DNA of 64,000 nt from Ancistrus triradiatus. Lineage: Eukaryota; Chordata; Actinopteri; Siluriformes; Loricariidae. How positions within the stretch are numbered: position 1 is the stretch's first letter; the number at the start of each line of letters is the position of its first letter. Position numbers and translations under genes: made by a program. The notes below the pieces were generated by a model. That model was not told where the DNA came from and searched no databases. It saw only the letters and a list, made by a program, of their open reading frames with translations. Positions 43,283 to 54,224 of the stretch are shown here, one piece after another. The stretch covers positions 1 through 64,000 of the forward strand of contig JAJAGP010000767.1 of the NCBI GenBank assembly GCA_025084515.1, given 5' to 3'.

Positions 43283-44046
43283 ATATAGGCATTTTGCATT
43301 TTTCTGTTCATATTCTGCTTATTCTTTACGTTTTAGTGGTCACAGCACTTTGTAGTTTTACATTTACAGATTGTAGTCCATCTGTTTCTCTACACACCTT
43401 GTTAATCCCCTTTACTCTGTTCTCTAACAGTCAACACCCCTACAGGAACATCACAGATCAGGTACTATTGGGGTGGTGGATCATTCTCAGCACTGCATTG
43501 ACACTGATGTGTTGGTGTGTGTTGCACTGATACGAGTGGATCAGACACTGCAGTGCTGCTGGAGCTTTAAACCACCTCGGTGTCACTTGGACTGAAAATT
43601 GTCCGCCATCCACCAGCATCCTGTATTCAGCCTGCGAGCACTGATGAAGGATTAGAGGATGACTAACACAAACTGTGCAGCAACTGATGAGCTGCTGTCT
43701 CTGACTTTACATCTACAAGGTGAAGCAATAAGGTGGAGCAATAAGGTGAATGTCTAATGAAATGGACAGTGAGTGAACAGTGTGTTGAAGCTCCAGCAGC
43801 ACTGTTGTCTCTGATCCAATCGTACCAGCTCAACACACACTAACACACCACCACATCAGTGTCAGTGCAGTGCTCAGAATGATCCACCACCCAAAAAGTA
43901 CCTGATCTCATTAGAGAGCAGAGTAAAGTGGACTAACAAAGCATGGCGAGAAACAGATGGACTACAGTCTGTAATAGTAGAACTACAATGTGAAGTATTC
44001 TTTAAATAAAGAATAAGTAGAATACAAACTGAAAAATGCCTAAGGC
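43283..44046. mobile_element. Foldback (long inverted repeat) element
   Basis: The two halves are diverged reverse complements over roughly 270 bases each. Examples: TAGTCCATCTGTTTCTC (43373) pairs with GAGAAACAGATGGACTA (43951), and GGGTGGTGGATCATTCTCAGC (quoted with flank) pairs with GCTCAGAATGATCCACCACC. The centre (about 43560-43780) has a short direct duplication of AAGGTGAAGCAATAAGGTGG type. The ends are CATTTTGCATTTTTC and GAAAAATGCCTAAGG. No coding sequence. The structure fits a non-autonomous DNA transposon with long inverted repeats common in fish. Confidence 0.85.
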
Positions 44047-44504
44047 TTTTTCACAGCAATGCATTTCATAGAAAATAACAATGGTGTGTGTCAAAGACAA
44101 GTTTGAATCATGAAGGATTCATTTTCATAAGTCACAGGCTCTAATGGATGTGGATTTAACACATATTTTATACCTCCATTTCAGTCTGGCAAGTCGAAGC
44201 TGTTCATGATTAATAAAACTTTAATTCACTCCAGTCTTATAAAACCGGAGTGGTCATAGAACCATGGCTCTGGCTTTGTTGCAAAGCTTTTACAAATTCT
44301 AGAGCACAGATTGAGCATCCAGATGAGTCGGTGACGAGGAAAAACTTGTTGAAAAGAGATGTTATGAGGAACCAAGCCTCAAAATGAACCTCTTGATAGT
44401 TGAATTTTGAGGATTGTGTAAATATATAGTGTAGCATGTTGCAAATAAGGATGTATAAAATTGTTGGGTGCTCCATCAGCATCAGTGGCTTTTCATTTGT
44501 TCTG
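44047..44504. other. Stretch without recognised features
   Basis: AT-rich to balanced sequence without gene or element signals. Confidence 0.4.
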
Positions 44505-44805
44505 GATTTTTGGTGGGTAGGATCGTCGCCTCGCAGCAAGAAGGTCCTGGTTGTGGAGTCACATGCTTCCCGGTGTCTTCGTAGGTTTACTCCGGTTTCC
44601 TCCCATAGTCCAAACACAGGATTTTGGTTAACTGGTGTTGATTTGGATAAGTGCCCTTAGTGTTTGTGTGTGTGTGTGTGTGAGTTTGTGTGTGTGCCCT
44701 ACCATGGATTGGTGCCCAGTCTAAGTTTGTTTGTCTCTTACGCCCTGTGTTGCCGGCTAGGTATCGGCTTTCCCACGACCCTGACCAGGATTAAATGAAT
44801 AAAAA
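44505..44805 (+). mobile_element. SINE-like repeat H, long copy
   Basis: GTCGCCTCGCAGCAAGAAGG, GTTTCCTCCCATAGTCC, a (GT)n run at 44661-44682, CCATGGATTGGTGCCC and CGACCCTGACCAGGATTAAA near the end. The central TTTGCATG segment is degraded. Same order as 8820 and 63752. Confidence 0.72.
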
Positions 44806-45356
44806 AATATGGAATTATTCAGAATTGATGATAAAAATGATAAGAATGGATTTTGTTGGCTATATTCAGCTGGCTTTATGTGGTGAGTTCTGATTCAGTT
44901 TGAGAGAAGAACGGGGGAAAAGGACCATCACCCTAATTTGCTCCAGAAGTTTGCCTTGGTTTGACTATGGCTATAATACAGTATAATAATAATGAATAAG
45001 AATTTCAGGCTATAGATAATTATTGTTATATTTCACAAAATCCAAATTATGAAAAATATTATTCTTTTATTATATTATTTTATGTACTTTTTTGCACCTT
45101 TTGAAACATGGATTGAAAAGTTCTATATCAATAAATATTATTATTATTAAATTAATTTATAATGAATCTACAGTGCATTACAAACTAATTACATTTTTTC
45201 AATTTTCTTCTTTTTGTTATTGGATGATGAAAATAATCTTAATCTGTTCTTGGTCTTGGCCACTCCCAGTTTTGGTTTTGATTTGGACTCGACAACTAAA
45301 AGTCTTGGTCTCAACTTGGATTTGGCTGTAGCGGTCTTTACTGCTACAGCTAGGGG
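44806..45356. other. AT-rich stretch
   Basis: Very AT-rich around 44990-45240, with ATTATTATTATT near 45136-45148. No gene or element. Confidence 0.45.
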
Positions 45357-45547
45357 ACTGTGGTAGCCTAGTGGGTTAGGTACTGGACTATGGACCAGAT
45401 GGTCCAGGGTTCAAATCCCACCTCTGCCAAGCTGCCACTGTTGTCCTTGAGCAAGACCCTTAACCCACAATTGCTTGGATTGTAAGACTGTATCAGATGT
45501 AAGTCGCTCTGGATAAGGGCGTCTGCTAAATGCTGTAAATGTAAATT
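45357..45547 (+). mobile_element. tRNA-derived SINE S, copy 5 (reference copy)
   Basis: Nearly complete. The A box region TAGCCTAGTGGGTTAGG is at 45364, the B box GGTTCAAATCC at 45408-45418. Then follow CAAGCTGCCACTGTTG, GCAAGACCCTTAACCC, the tail GTAAGTCGCTCTGGATAAGG and CGTCTGCTAAATGC, ending in TGTAAATGTAAAT. The tRNA-Ser/Leu-like head joined to a LINE-like tail indicates a SINE mobilised by a partner LINE (inference). Confidence 0.94.
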
Positions 45548-45805
45548 TTTACTACAACAATAGCTTCTTGTAATGCCACATCTTATGTTTGGTTTGTTAT
45601 ACGCATGTTTAGTCCATGTTGTGTTCATACACCAATCAAACCTCACCAGACTTGGTCTCGGTCTGCTTGTTTGGTGCACACCAAGGTTCGTATGGCAGTG
45701 TTCACACTTGTTCAAATGAACCGCAATCGCAATGTCATTTTAATCGAACCAAACCTGCCAAGTGTGACCAAACCACCAATATCCTTGCTTTTAAGGACAG
45801 AACAG

Positions 45806-45885
45806 TAGCAGCTTGGCAGTGATGTGGCTCAAACCCTTCACCTTGTTAGAAGTCCATTACTTTAACTGGTAAACCACCATTGTAT
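45806..45885 (-). mobile_element. SINE S fragment, reverse
   Basis: GCAGCTTGGCAGTGATGTGG and ACTTTAACTGGTAAACCACC correspond to the reverse of the SINE head with decayed boxes. The preceding 45600-45800 contains GTGTTCACACTTGTTC and AATCGAACCAAACC, perhaps a MITE scrap. Confidence 0.6.
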
Positions 45886-45995
45886 CTAGATTGTGTGTGT
45901 TTGGGCTGTTCCAACCTCACAGCCACTGTTCCCAGGATAGGCACCATTCCACAGTAACCCTGATCAGGATAAAACTCTTGCTGAAGATGAATAAA
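45886..45995 (+). mobile_element. SINE-like repeat H, 3' fragment
   Basis: CCAGGATAGGCACCATTCC and ACCCTGATCAGGATAAAA, ending GATGAATAAATG, match the distal part of repeat H. Confidence 0.5.
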
Positions 45996-47432
45996 TGTGC
46001 ATCGCAGTACTTACTGCAGCTTTGGAATCGAAGCCAAAGTTACAGAATCATGACTGAAAGCATCGATTTCAATTGTGTAAGATGATGTGAGTTCCAGAAG
46101 TGATATTTTAGTCTATGCCCCTGTCGGCCCCGTGTAATGATTTTACTGTACTGAGTGAAGAGTTGTGCGTTATATAATTAAACATTTTTCCCAAGATCCC
46201 CAGTGTTGTGTTGTTCCAGTTATAGCAGTGAGTCAGAACCTGCAGCTTGGCCTGACAATAAACAAACACCAGCCCTGAAGCACAGCAATATACCACACTG
46301 TATGTGTAAAGGCTATGTGGGCTCACAGAAAGCGGAGCTTGGGGTGCCGTGTTGGTGTGTGTGTGTGTGTGTATGCTTGCATGCTGCCGCTATAGCGACA
46401 GGAGTAATTTACATATAAATGAAAGTTGCCGATCACACACTGCTGACCCCATTTATTTTGGCCGACAGACAGGCAGGCCCAGCTACTGGCGATGCGTTGC
46501 CGAATTACTCCAAATTACCACATTTCCATCTCCACGTCCACCCTGTCAAACAAGCGCTCATCGCTGCCACATTTTCTCTCCCTTTCTCTCTTCTCCCTCT
46601 CTTTTCCCTCCTTCTCCCTCTGCCAGCAGGAATAAGTCTAATTGTCAGTGGTGAATGTAAAGAGCCTGTCACTGCCTGTGTGTGTCAGCAGCGTGGCATC
46701 TTGCTCGGCTGGATTTAAAAAAGTACACACACAGTTAGTGAGAGAGTTGCAGTACAGTCAGGGAGAGAAAGAGGCAGACGGATAATGCCCAAGACACCCA
46801 GAGCAGGAACACTGTTCAGAAAGCGATACCGGGCTAATTTAAAACCTCACAAGACACCTAGTTTATGTCCCCCTGAAAATCAGCCTGCTTTACCTCATCC
46901 ACTGTCAGCCACTGTACCCTCGACAGTGAGTCACGTACTGTGTGGTACCTGGACCTCACTCCTTCCAGTAATCAGACCGGAACATAAAACACAAACTTTT
47001 CCTAATCCGCCATGGTTGTTATTGGACAGGCCTAAATCTCCCAAAGGTCTATGTGTGGCAAACAATTCCTTCCTCACGCTGCAGGTTTGAAAAAATAAAT
47101 ATACCTTGTCTCTTGAGTGACCTTAGTAAATTTCGCTCTAAATTCAGAACCATAACACTATACAGGTATGCGCTGCGTGACGCTTTGTATCAGCGCCCGT
47201 TCGCATATAAGGTGGTACCTCGGTTCTCGAACCACCTCAGCATTTGTGTCTGCTCTCATTTGCTCGGTGCACTTGCTTAAAGTTGTATGAGCCGAGCCGC
47301 ATGACTCGCTTCAACCGAAACTCGATTCACGAAGCGATTCAGATTCACAATAGCCCTTGCTCAGTGAAGATCTCCATTGTCTTTGTGTTTATCTTTATTT
47401 TTACCTCTACAGTACTTTATTCTTAGTGCAAA
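45996..47432. other. Mostly non-repetitive stretch (candidate regulatory DNA)
   Basis: A (GT)n run lies at 46355-46373. From 46420 to 46720 sequence is non-repetitive and includes a 55-base pyrimidine tract (46573-46625). A CCTCGGTTCTCGAACCACC segment at 47218-47236 resembles the end of another pogo-like family, but no partner end was found. Open frames at 46349-47090 look like chance. No gene recognised. Confidence 0.4.
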
Positions 47433-47937
47433 TACCGTATTTTTCAGACTATAAGGCACACTTAAAATCCTTTAATTTTCTCAAAAATCGACAGTGCGCC
47501 TTTAAATGTGGTGCGTCTAATGTATGAATTAATTCTGGTTGTGCTTTTTGACCTAGAAACCGATTGTAGATGGTTACACGGCGCTCATAAATCGATCTCA
47601 AAAAATGTTTTAGCACGGCCCTTGGTTAAAGTTACGAAGCTTACGGCCACCGTAGTGCGCAGCATAGCGGAGTAATACGGTATGTGCTTTCAGCATTAGG
47701 GTACGTGCATTCATTCATTCATTTTCGAAGCGGATTTCAAACACAACGCTATCAGTCACGCAGTACAACATGGTCATAGAGCAGCTGTGAGAGAATTCAA
47801 CATTAACGAATCAATGGTACGGAAGTGGAGGAAGCAAGAAGACGCCCTGCGCCAGGTAAAGACCAAACTGAGCTTCTGACGGAACTTAAGAGATTTGTTT
47901 ATAACCCGGTGCGCTTTATGGTCCGAAAAATACGGTA
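47433..47937 (+). mobile_element. Pogo-like MITE, copy 2
   Basis: 505 bp. Left TACCGTATTTTTCAGACTAT, right GGTCCGAAAAATACGGTA, flanked by AA/AA rather than a clear extra TA. The interior contains a relic frame AISHAVQHGHRAAVREFNIN followed by ESMVRKWRKQEDALRQVKTK (about 47745-47875) ending at a TGA. This matches the CENP-B/pogo N-terminal helix-turn-helix of Tigger-type transposases. The catalytic part was never present in this deletion derivative. Confidence 0.88.
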
Positions 47938-48974
47938 AATCCCAATTGGTCAAAAAAAAGGTTGTATTGACTGCCAAACAAAAGGAAAACAGAAACTTAA
48001 TGCTCCAGAACACAGACTGCAGTTAATATTGTCAGCTATGCTGGTGCCCTGAGTTCATCAATAGAGTAAGTGTTTTGCTTTTACTTTTCACTTTCAATCA
48101 ATTACTCACTTAATTACCTGAGATATTTCAACACTTTATTATGAAATAAGCTTTGTATTAATGATTTTGGCCAACAGTAGGTTAATGTTTAATGGACTCT
48201 GCTATAGCACAGCATAGAATATGTTAAGTTAAATTTAACTTATGATGGATTTGTCGGAACATATCCCTATCGTACATCAGGGAGCACCTGTACAGTACAG
48301 CTCCATTAACGCATATCACGCCTTATAAAGGGTGACTTTTCTGGGGGTCTGGATCCTCAAGCAGCAGCTTGTATCCTGACACAACTGCAGTTCATTTCAG
48401 GCAGGCTCCAGTATATACTTGGTGTATGATCGTGAATGTGACTGGTTGCATCTGAGAAAGTTTGTAATGGTGATGATCTCTTATCCAAACCAGGTCTTTC
48501 ACTAATTACATTTGAATCATTGATCAGATTATTAAATATTAAATAAAATTTGATGCAGTCATGCATATCATTAAACATAATGATTGTGATGATCACTGTG
48601 GCCCATTGAGTAGCTTAGAAAAAGAAATCTGTTTAATTTAACCCCAAATACACCAGGTTTTGTACTATTACACACCAGATCCTGGGTACTGCAGCATCAT
48701 CTGATGGGTTTGGGTGAAAGATACAGTATTTTAAGAGGGATATATTTTGTGTGCGCACTTATGAACTGACTTGTCTTTAAGTAGCCAGTGTTATGACTAG
48801 ACAGCCTAATTTAGTAATTATTTCTGTTAATGAATGTACTTAAAATCTAGCATTTCATTACTTAATTACAGCAAAAAGTACAAGTATGAATAACATCCTG
48901 GTCAGGGGGGCTTTAGTATTCTTTTTGATACTAGGGAATCTCTAAGGGGGGAAAAAGGTTGAGAACAAGTACTC
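47938..48974. other. AT-rich stretch
   Basis: No gene. ATTTGTCGGAACATATCCC at 48248-48266 looks like a known fish DNA-transposon end, but no partner was found. The rest is unassigned. Confidence 0.4.
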
Positions 48975-49080
48975 TGGTCAAATCTCACCTCTGCCAAGCT
49001 GCCACTGTTGGGTCCTTGAGCAAGACCCTTAAGCCAGAATTGCTTAGTTTGTAGCATTTTATCAGTTGTAAGTTGCTATC
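48975..49080 (+). mobile_element. SINE S, 5'-truncated copy
   Basis: GGTCAAATCTCACCTCTGCC (decayed B box), AAGCTGCCACTGTTGGGTCC, GAGCAAGACCCTTAAGCC and ATCAGTTGTAAGTTGC. The tail is cut short. Confidence 0.75.
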
Positions 49081-50149
49081 TTAAATTGACAGTGAGAACT
49101 TATCATTCCCAGTTTGTCAACCACCTTTTTCTGTCAATTGTGTGTGTGTGTGAAAAACAATATACAAATATCTTTAAACATCCCAAATCCCTTCAGTTTC
49201 CATGGGAGAAGATCTGAATGAAGATATGCCGTGTATGATGTATGATACAAAGAATGCAACCTCATTATTAGATCTCCATAATGAGAAGGATGACACTTGA
49301 TATCTGTGATTACATTATGACATTGACACAGTGCAAATCGTGATCAGAGATACCGCCGAAAACACGAGTGATTGAAATGACTGATACGTTTGTTTGACGG
49401 AAGCCAAAAATGCACTGATAGACAATACAGTACAACACAGAAGATCAACCAGATGAAACAGACTCAACGAGTGAATATAAACCAGTTTATGCAGTTATAG
49501 GTTAGAGAGAATACACAGATAGTGGGGCGACAAACAAAAACAAAGTTCTACTTCTTACAATAGGACAGGCACATACACTTATGAACGCCATCTACCGCTT
49601 GTTACAAAAAAGTAGAGGATAGTCAGCCACAAACACGAAAAGGTGTCTAAATACTTCAGCCCTGTTAGAATAATCTCTAGTCCAAACTTGCACCAAGGAG
49701 CAAGAGAGCACATGACTGGTAAGGTAGTTACACAAACACACACGACTGATGGACTTCCGCTCTTAAACTCCCGCCTCTGCTCGTGGAGTCGCAGCGTTGA
49801 TTGGCTGTTTACGGCCACAATGTTCGGAGATTATTATTTCACATTACAATTTATTATAATGTTTATGACCTTGGTTGTTAAAGTGAACAGATGTTGATCG
49901 GATGGTTGGCACATACCTGTAAATGTAACCATCACTGTCAGCAAACTCTCAAAAAAGGACATATCGGAGCACAAAGATGTTCGAACTGCAAGATGCAATC
50001 AACTCTTACAACCAAGGATCAATGGAGCAACCCAGAAATGTTATGTGTAGTCGGGAACACCGTGGTATGCTCAGATGAGCAGGGTAGATTTCTGTCATCC
50101 TGGGATGTTATCTGAAATTAGAGCGAGTCACCTCATGTAGGTCAAGTGG
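49081..50149. other. Stretch without recognised features
   Basis: No element recognised except GTTAAAGTGAACAGATGTTG at 49878, related to the tandem unit near 5050. Open frames 49579-49818 and 49643-49897 overlap on opposite strands and resemble no protein. Confidence 0.4.
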
Positions 50150-51100
50150 TCAGATTGCAGCGGGCCAGCAACTCCAGCAGGCCTGTCCAATCTGGAGCTG
50201 ACCTATCTAGCCAGTAATGTCATCAATGACATTGGGATTCTATTAATGGCCTTTGGGAGGAGCGCTGGCCCAAAGCCTGGCGGTGCGGCCATAATTGATC
50301 TGTCATGGAAGATGCCCCCACAAGACTCCCGCGAGGCTTCTATTAGAATCTACCAAAAGCCAGGCCCTCTTGACTTCGCTTTGAGAGTAAAACCAGAAAG
50401 TCCAGCTGAAGGTCAAGTTCAGCGGCGAACGTGGAAAATAAAGAGGGCGGGGATATTGGATCCGGGCCATAATTGCCAGTGAACAGTGGGGTTATTTGAT
50501 ATTGATTCTCAAATGAGGGAAATCCATGATGTCCATACAGGCTGTTTACCACTTGGCTTAGCGGCTGAGGCGCGGTCAATAAGAGTGTCCGCTTCCTGCC
50601 AGGCCAAGGAGAAGCAAGGCGCTCGCAGCTCATTTGAATGGCCGAACAATAATCGGTTTGCCTTCTCTGCATCCGCCGCCTGCCTCGTTTGTATTTTTAG
50701 TGAATTACGCCTGATTCGCAACCTGAAACCGTTTAAGCGTGTCGCTTAGCATTTGTCGAAGTTTCAGCGAGACACGGGGCTCATCAGGTTTCAGTGAGGG
50801 AGTCTGCGGTTAAGTGGCCACTTGTCATGCTTATTTATTTCTTTTTTTGCTCAGTTTTTTTCCCCTGGAAATGTGACACCCACTGTGGCTGTTTAAATGC
50901 AGATAGAGGATGGCACGAAGGTGAAGACGTCCGCATACGCCTGGCCCAGTAATCCCACTAAAGCATTATTAAATTGCTTTCTTCTGCACCAACCGTCATC
51001 TGGAATCTGAAGAGCACCAATACCTCCCACTAAAGCATGACCCATCGTTCTAAAGCTGCCATGCCAAAGTCCAATTTAAATATTTTTAACCTTGTTTACA
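50150..51100. other. Non-repetitive island (strong candidate conserved element)
   Basis: About 950 bp without repeats, balanced GC, and varied words such as ATTCTATTAATGGCCTTTGG, GCGGCCATAATTGATCTG, GGCCATAATTGCC and GTGAATTACGCCTGATTCGC. ATTA/TAAT cores in a GC-balanced context are typical of vertebrate developmental enhancers. Overlapping open frames on both strands (50246-50482, 50343-50672, 50486-50749) reflect low stop density, not a known protein. Alignment with other fish would decide. Confidence 0.42.
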
Positions 51101-51594
51101 CACAGTCAAAGCAGCTCTTAATCCTTTTGACTGGTAGCATAAGTAGTGCATTCCTGAACACTGCGTGTGAATAAATTAACAGTATAAAACCGCAAACGGT
51201 ACAGAATATTGAAATCAGCCTCCAGGCGAGATTGCCGCCTCTCTCTTTTCATTTTACTTGGAGGTAGGTACTGTAGTTGGTATTCACACAAAAAAATCCA
51301 GAATCCATGGTACACATTAGAAATGAGCTCCCTGATTTAGCACACTTGTTATAGCTGCATAACATCTTAAATGCCTTAAAATTCCTTCACACACAATTCT
51401 GTTACATTCTCAGCATCATAAACAACATCCGAGCAAGGAGAAATTAATTGAAAGGCTTCTCTCTGTTCTGTACACTCAGTTCAGCACATGTGACACACTT
51501 CTTTAGGGATTAAAATGTAGTTTTTGAATGTAGTTTTTGTAAACTAGCATATAGCCTGATGTCTTGATGGATGGACAGATGGAGGGAAGATGGT

Positions 51595-51985
51595 AGGGCT
51601 GTGCTAGGAAATCCATACTATATCGATAATATATCGCAGCATTTATTTTTTCCATACACTACATTGATTTTCGGCTCAAATTGGCTATCGATTTTTTTTG
51701 AAAGAAGAGAAAACATTTAAATGGGCTGTAAACTACAATGTCCGCTCCTGTAGATGTCACAGTCCAGTGTTTTGACTCAGTTTGGCAGCTGAATTATCAA
51801 TAGGACGTGATGTATAAAGGCAACTCATTGTACACTAACTTGTATTTCAGCTGTTATATTTTCAGTGAACTATATGGAATATTGCAATATATCACAAAAT
51901 CCAACAATGTATCGTGATAGTCGTATCGTGATCCATGTATCATGATGCATATCGTATCGTGAAGTCCTGCCATTACCCACCCCTA
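51595..51985 (+). mobile_element. hAT-like repeat E, copy 1
   Basis: Begins GTAGGGCTGTGCTAGG and ends ATTACCCACCCCTA. The interior has several TATCG/CGATA words (TATCGATAATATATCGC, GTATCGTGATAGTCG), as in the MITE at 36808. The left 170 bp matches 56000-56178 in reverse. A hAT-type MITE is likely. Confidence 0.7.
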
Positions 51986-52109
51986 GTACAATATGCAGAT
52001 ATAGTCATCAATTCTATATAATTGTACATAGCTGAATTTGACCTATCCCTTGTATTATAACATATTATATACGTTTTTAAGACTGCAAAAGGTTTTATTG
52101 TCTGTATCA

Positions 52110-52495
52110 TAAGATGGATCTGCTCACAATTCAATTAGATTCCCGATACTGAGTTCACAATTTGATTTTCTGACTTTTTATTTTTATTTCTGAAGTGTAA
52201 ACAATGCAAAACGATGCATATTTTCTTGAACAAACTTTTGAACAACAAAAAAAACTGTCACCTGTAATGAACATAAATGACTTAACAGTTTGAAATTGTA
52301 AATAAAATGCTCTATTGTAGCTTCTAGCAAGTTTGTTGTAATTAAAAGAAATTAGGAGTTTTAAAAGCATCTGTGAGAATGACGTATGATTGCGCCCTCT
52401 GGTGTTCAAAAATGCAATTGCATTAGATAAATGGTAAATGCATGTGACGTCAATTTCTACGATGCACCTCATGACATTTTTGCATTGTCCTTATT
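52110..52495. mobile_element. hAT-like MITE C, copy 2
   Basis: Matches 8192-8609: GATACTGAGTTCACAAT, AACAATGCAAAACGATGC, AAATGCTCTATTGTAGCTTC, CTCTGGTGTTCAAAAATGC and GACATTTTTGCATTG. The outer ends are weak. Confidence 0.62.
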
Positions 52496-52552
52496 ACACC
52501 ATCTAATGCATGTGATTTTTTTTGAACAGATCGACACGTCTTGACGAGTAGA

Positions 52553-52795
52553 CATAAGTATGGATGAATGGCTGAATAGACAGGTGGCTAGATGAATGGG
52601 TGAACAGATGAATTGAATGAAGGGAGAGATGAACAAATGATCGGAAGGATGGATATGTGGTTGGATGGTCTGATGAATGCGTAGCTGGATAGATCAACGT
52701 AACATTGGCTATATGGCTGAATTTATGAATGAATAGATGGATTGAGGGTGGCATGAACAGATTTTGGTATAGGGAGGAATGGATCACTGGCTGGA
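52553..52795. repeat. Degenerate GATG/GAAT-type tandem repeat
   Basis: Loose tetranucleotide array with many GGATGGAT, TGAATGG and GATGAATG words. The minus-strand open frame 52503-52787 rich in His, Ser and Phe is a by-product. Confidence 0.8.
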
Positions 52796-52798
52796 TGT

Positions 52799-52920
52799 GG
52801 ACTGTGGTAGCCTAGCGGTTAAGGTGCTGGACCTTGGACCAAAAGGTCCATGGTTCAAATCTCTGCCAAGCTGCCACAGTTGGGTCCTTGAGCAAGGCCC
52901 TTAACCCACAATTGTACCCT
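52799..52920 (+). mobile_element. SINE S, 3'-truncated copy
   Basis: GGTAGCCTAGCGGTTAAGG (A box), GGTTCAAATC with the start of the B box (a few bases after it are deleted), CTGCCAAGCTGCCACAGTTG and CTTAACCCACAATTG. The tail is missing. Confidence 0.88.
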
Positions 52921-53643
52921 TATTTCATGTTGCAACTGTTCTCTAAAAGTCACTCATCTGTTAGGGATACATTTTAAGAGCAGTGTTGTTATCATAACCA
53001 ATAACGTCAGCTAATGTATCAGCTTATCTGAAGAAGTTTATCCTCGTGGTCTCCGTTAGACGCCACACAGACAATGACTGGAGTTTAGAATTGGAATTGC
53101 TTGGAGCTGTGGGGCTCCAACTGTGCCACTGTGCCTCCAAACAAAATTATACTGCAAATTAATTACAACTTAATAGACGTCTTCTCCTAATTACGAATAG
53201 CAGCCATTCATAACTGGCGAGGGACCCGTTGTAGGTTTTGCAATGAAATGTTCAATATTGAATTATATCTGGAGTTACAGCGAATGCTTTAGCTTTTAAT
53301 TTTTTTTTTTTTTTTTCAAATATGCTTTAATTTGATTTTTGTGCCACATTTATGTGCTTGTGTGTAGTGCAGAAGATCCTAAAGTCAAACACTGGATTAT
53401 TTTCTCTCTGGTTTGTGTGTATGCATGAAATTTGATTAGCGCTAGACTTAATCTATGCAATGGTAAACACTATGATATTTAGGAGTGGCTCACTTTTGTA
53501 GACTGTGTTTATAAAATCAAGGGGGGGGGGGAGTATTTTGTTTTAGAGTTCAGCCAGTGCCTACTGAAATTGCTGGTGGACTGTGGTGGCTTTAGGTACT
53601 GGACCAGGATAGGTAAGGTCCAAAGTTCAACCTTCTTCAGTGA
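52921..53643. other. Stretch with homopolymer runs and a decayed SINE
   Basis: A T run at 53301-53316, a G run at 53521-53531 and a decayed SINE S head near 53577-53640 (GACTGTGGTGGC, TTTAGGTACTGGACC). No gene recognised. Confidence 0.45.
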
Positions 53644-54200
53644 GTGTATTTACATGCACTTAATAATGCAGTTATCTGATTATTTAAGTGGTCATGTAAA
53701 TGGCATACTCTGATCTAGAAATCAGATTAAGTAATCTGAAAGAGAGAGCTGGAGTTTACCACAGTAATCAGAATACTAATGGCATATATACCAGTTTGGC
53801 AGTGGTAAGTGGGGAAAACAAAACATGGTTGAAAGGTCTGCTTATTCTTAGAAGTTTCACTTCTTTTGGGATTATGTACATAGGCCAGATGGGGGATTCT
53901 CTTGTGGGATCTGGCAACCCTGGAATTAAATGCAGCACCCGCTAAACGGCTACCTGACACTTTGTGGACATTAAAATGCAATATATACTCAAGCAAATGA
54001 AGAATTTGATTACTTAATATAAAAAAAATTAAGTTTACATCACATCTCATCTGTGAGATTATTGGCTGATTGCGAAGTAGAAATCCGATTACTGCCCGAG
54101 TCATTATCTGATTACTCAAGCACATGTATAGACCTTTATCGAATTACTGGCCAGAACTGATTTTCTTCAGTTATCGGATTAAGTGCATGTAAACGCACTT
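53644..54200. mobile_element. hAT-like MITE D, full length
   Basis: Left GTATTTACATGCACTTAAT and right, read inward, GTTTACATGCACTTAATCCG form a clear inverted repeat continuing into ATAACTG-type sequence. Interior words such as ATCTGATTA and AATCAGATTA recur. A right-end fragment lies at 17899. No coding sequence. A non-repeat core near 53810-53950 may be extra. Confidence 0.78.
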
Positions 54201-54224
54201 TGAGCTAGGCCCTTAAGCAACAAC

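Noticed and set aside
45364..45418. Possible tRNA gene (A and B boxes)
   Set aside because: Boxes belong to a SINE: no complete cloverleaf, and the same head with a constant non-tRNA tail recurs many times in the window.
46785..47090. 101-codon Pro-rich open frame
   Set aside because: No motif, no signal of codon constraint and no neighbouring coding evidence.
47218..47236. Second pogo-like terminal repeat (CCTCGGTTCTCGAACCACC)
   Set aside because: No partner end or internal similarity found in the window; kept only as a remark.
50246..50749. Three overlapping open frames as a possible exon
   Set aside because: Open on both strands, no splice-site pair or domain recognised; better explained as unique non-coding DNA.
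52503..52787. Minus-strand His/Ser/Phe-rich open frame
   Set aside because: Translation of a degenerate GATG-type tandem repeat.
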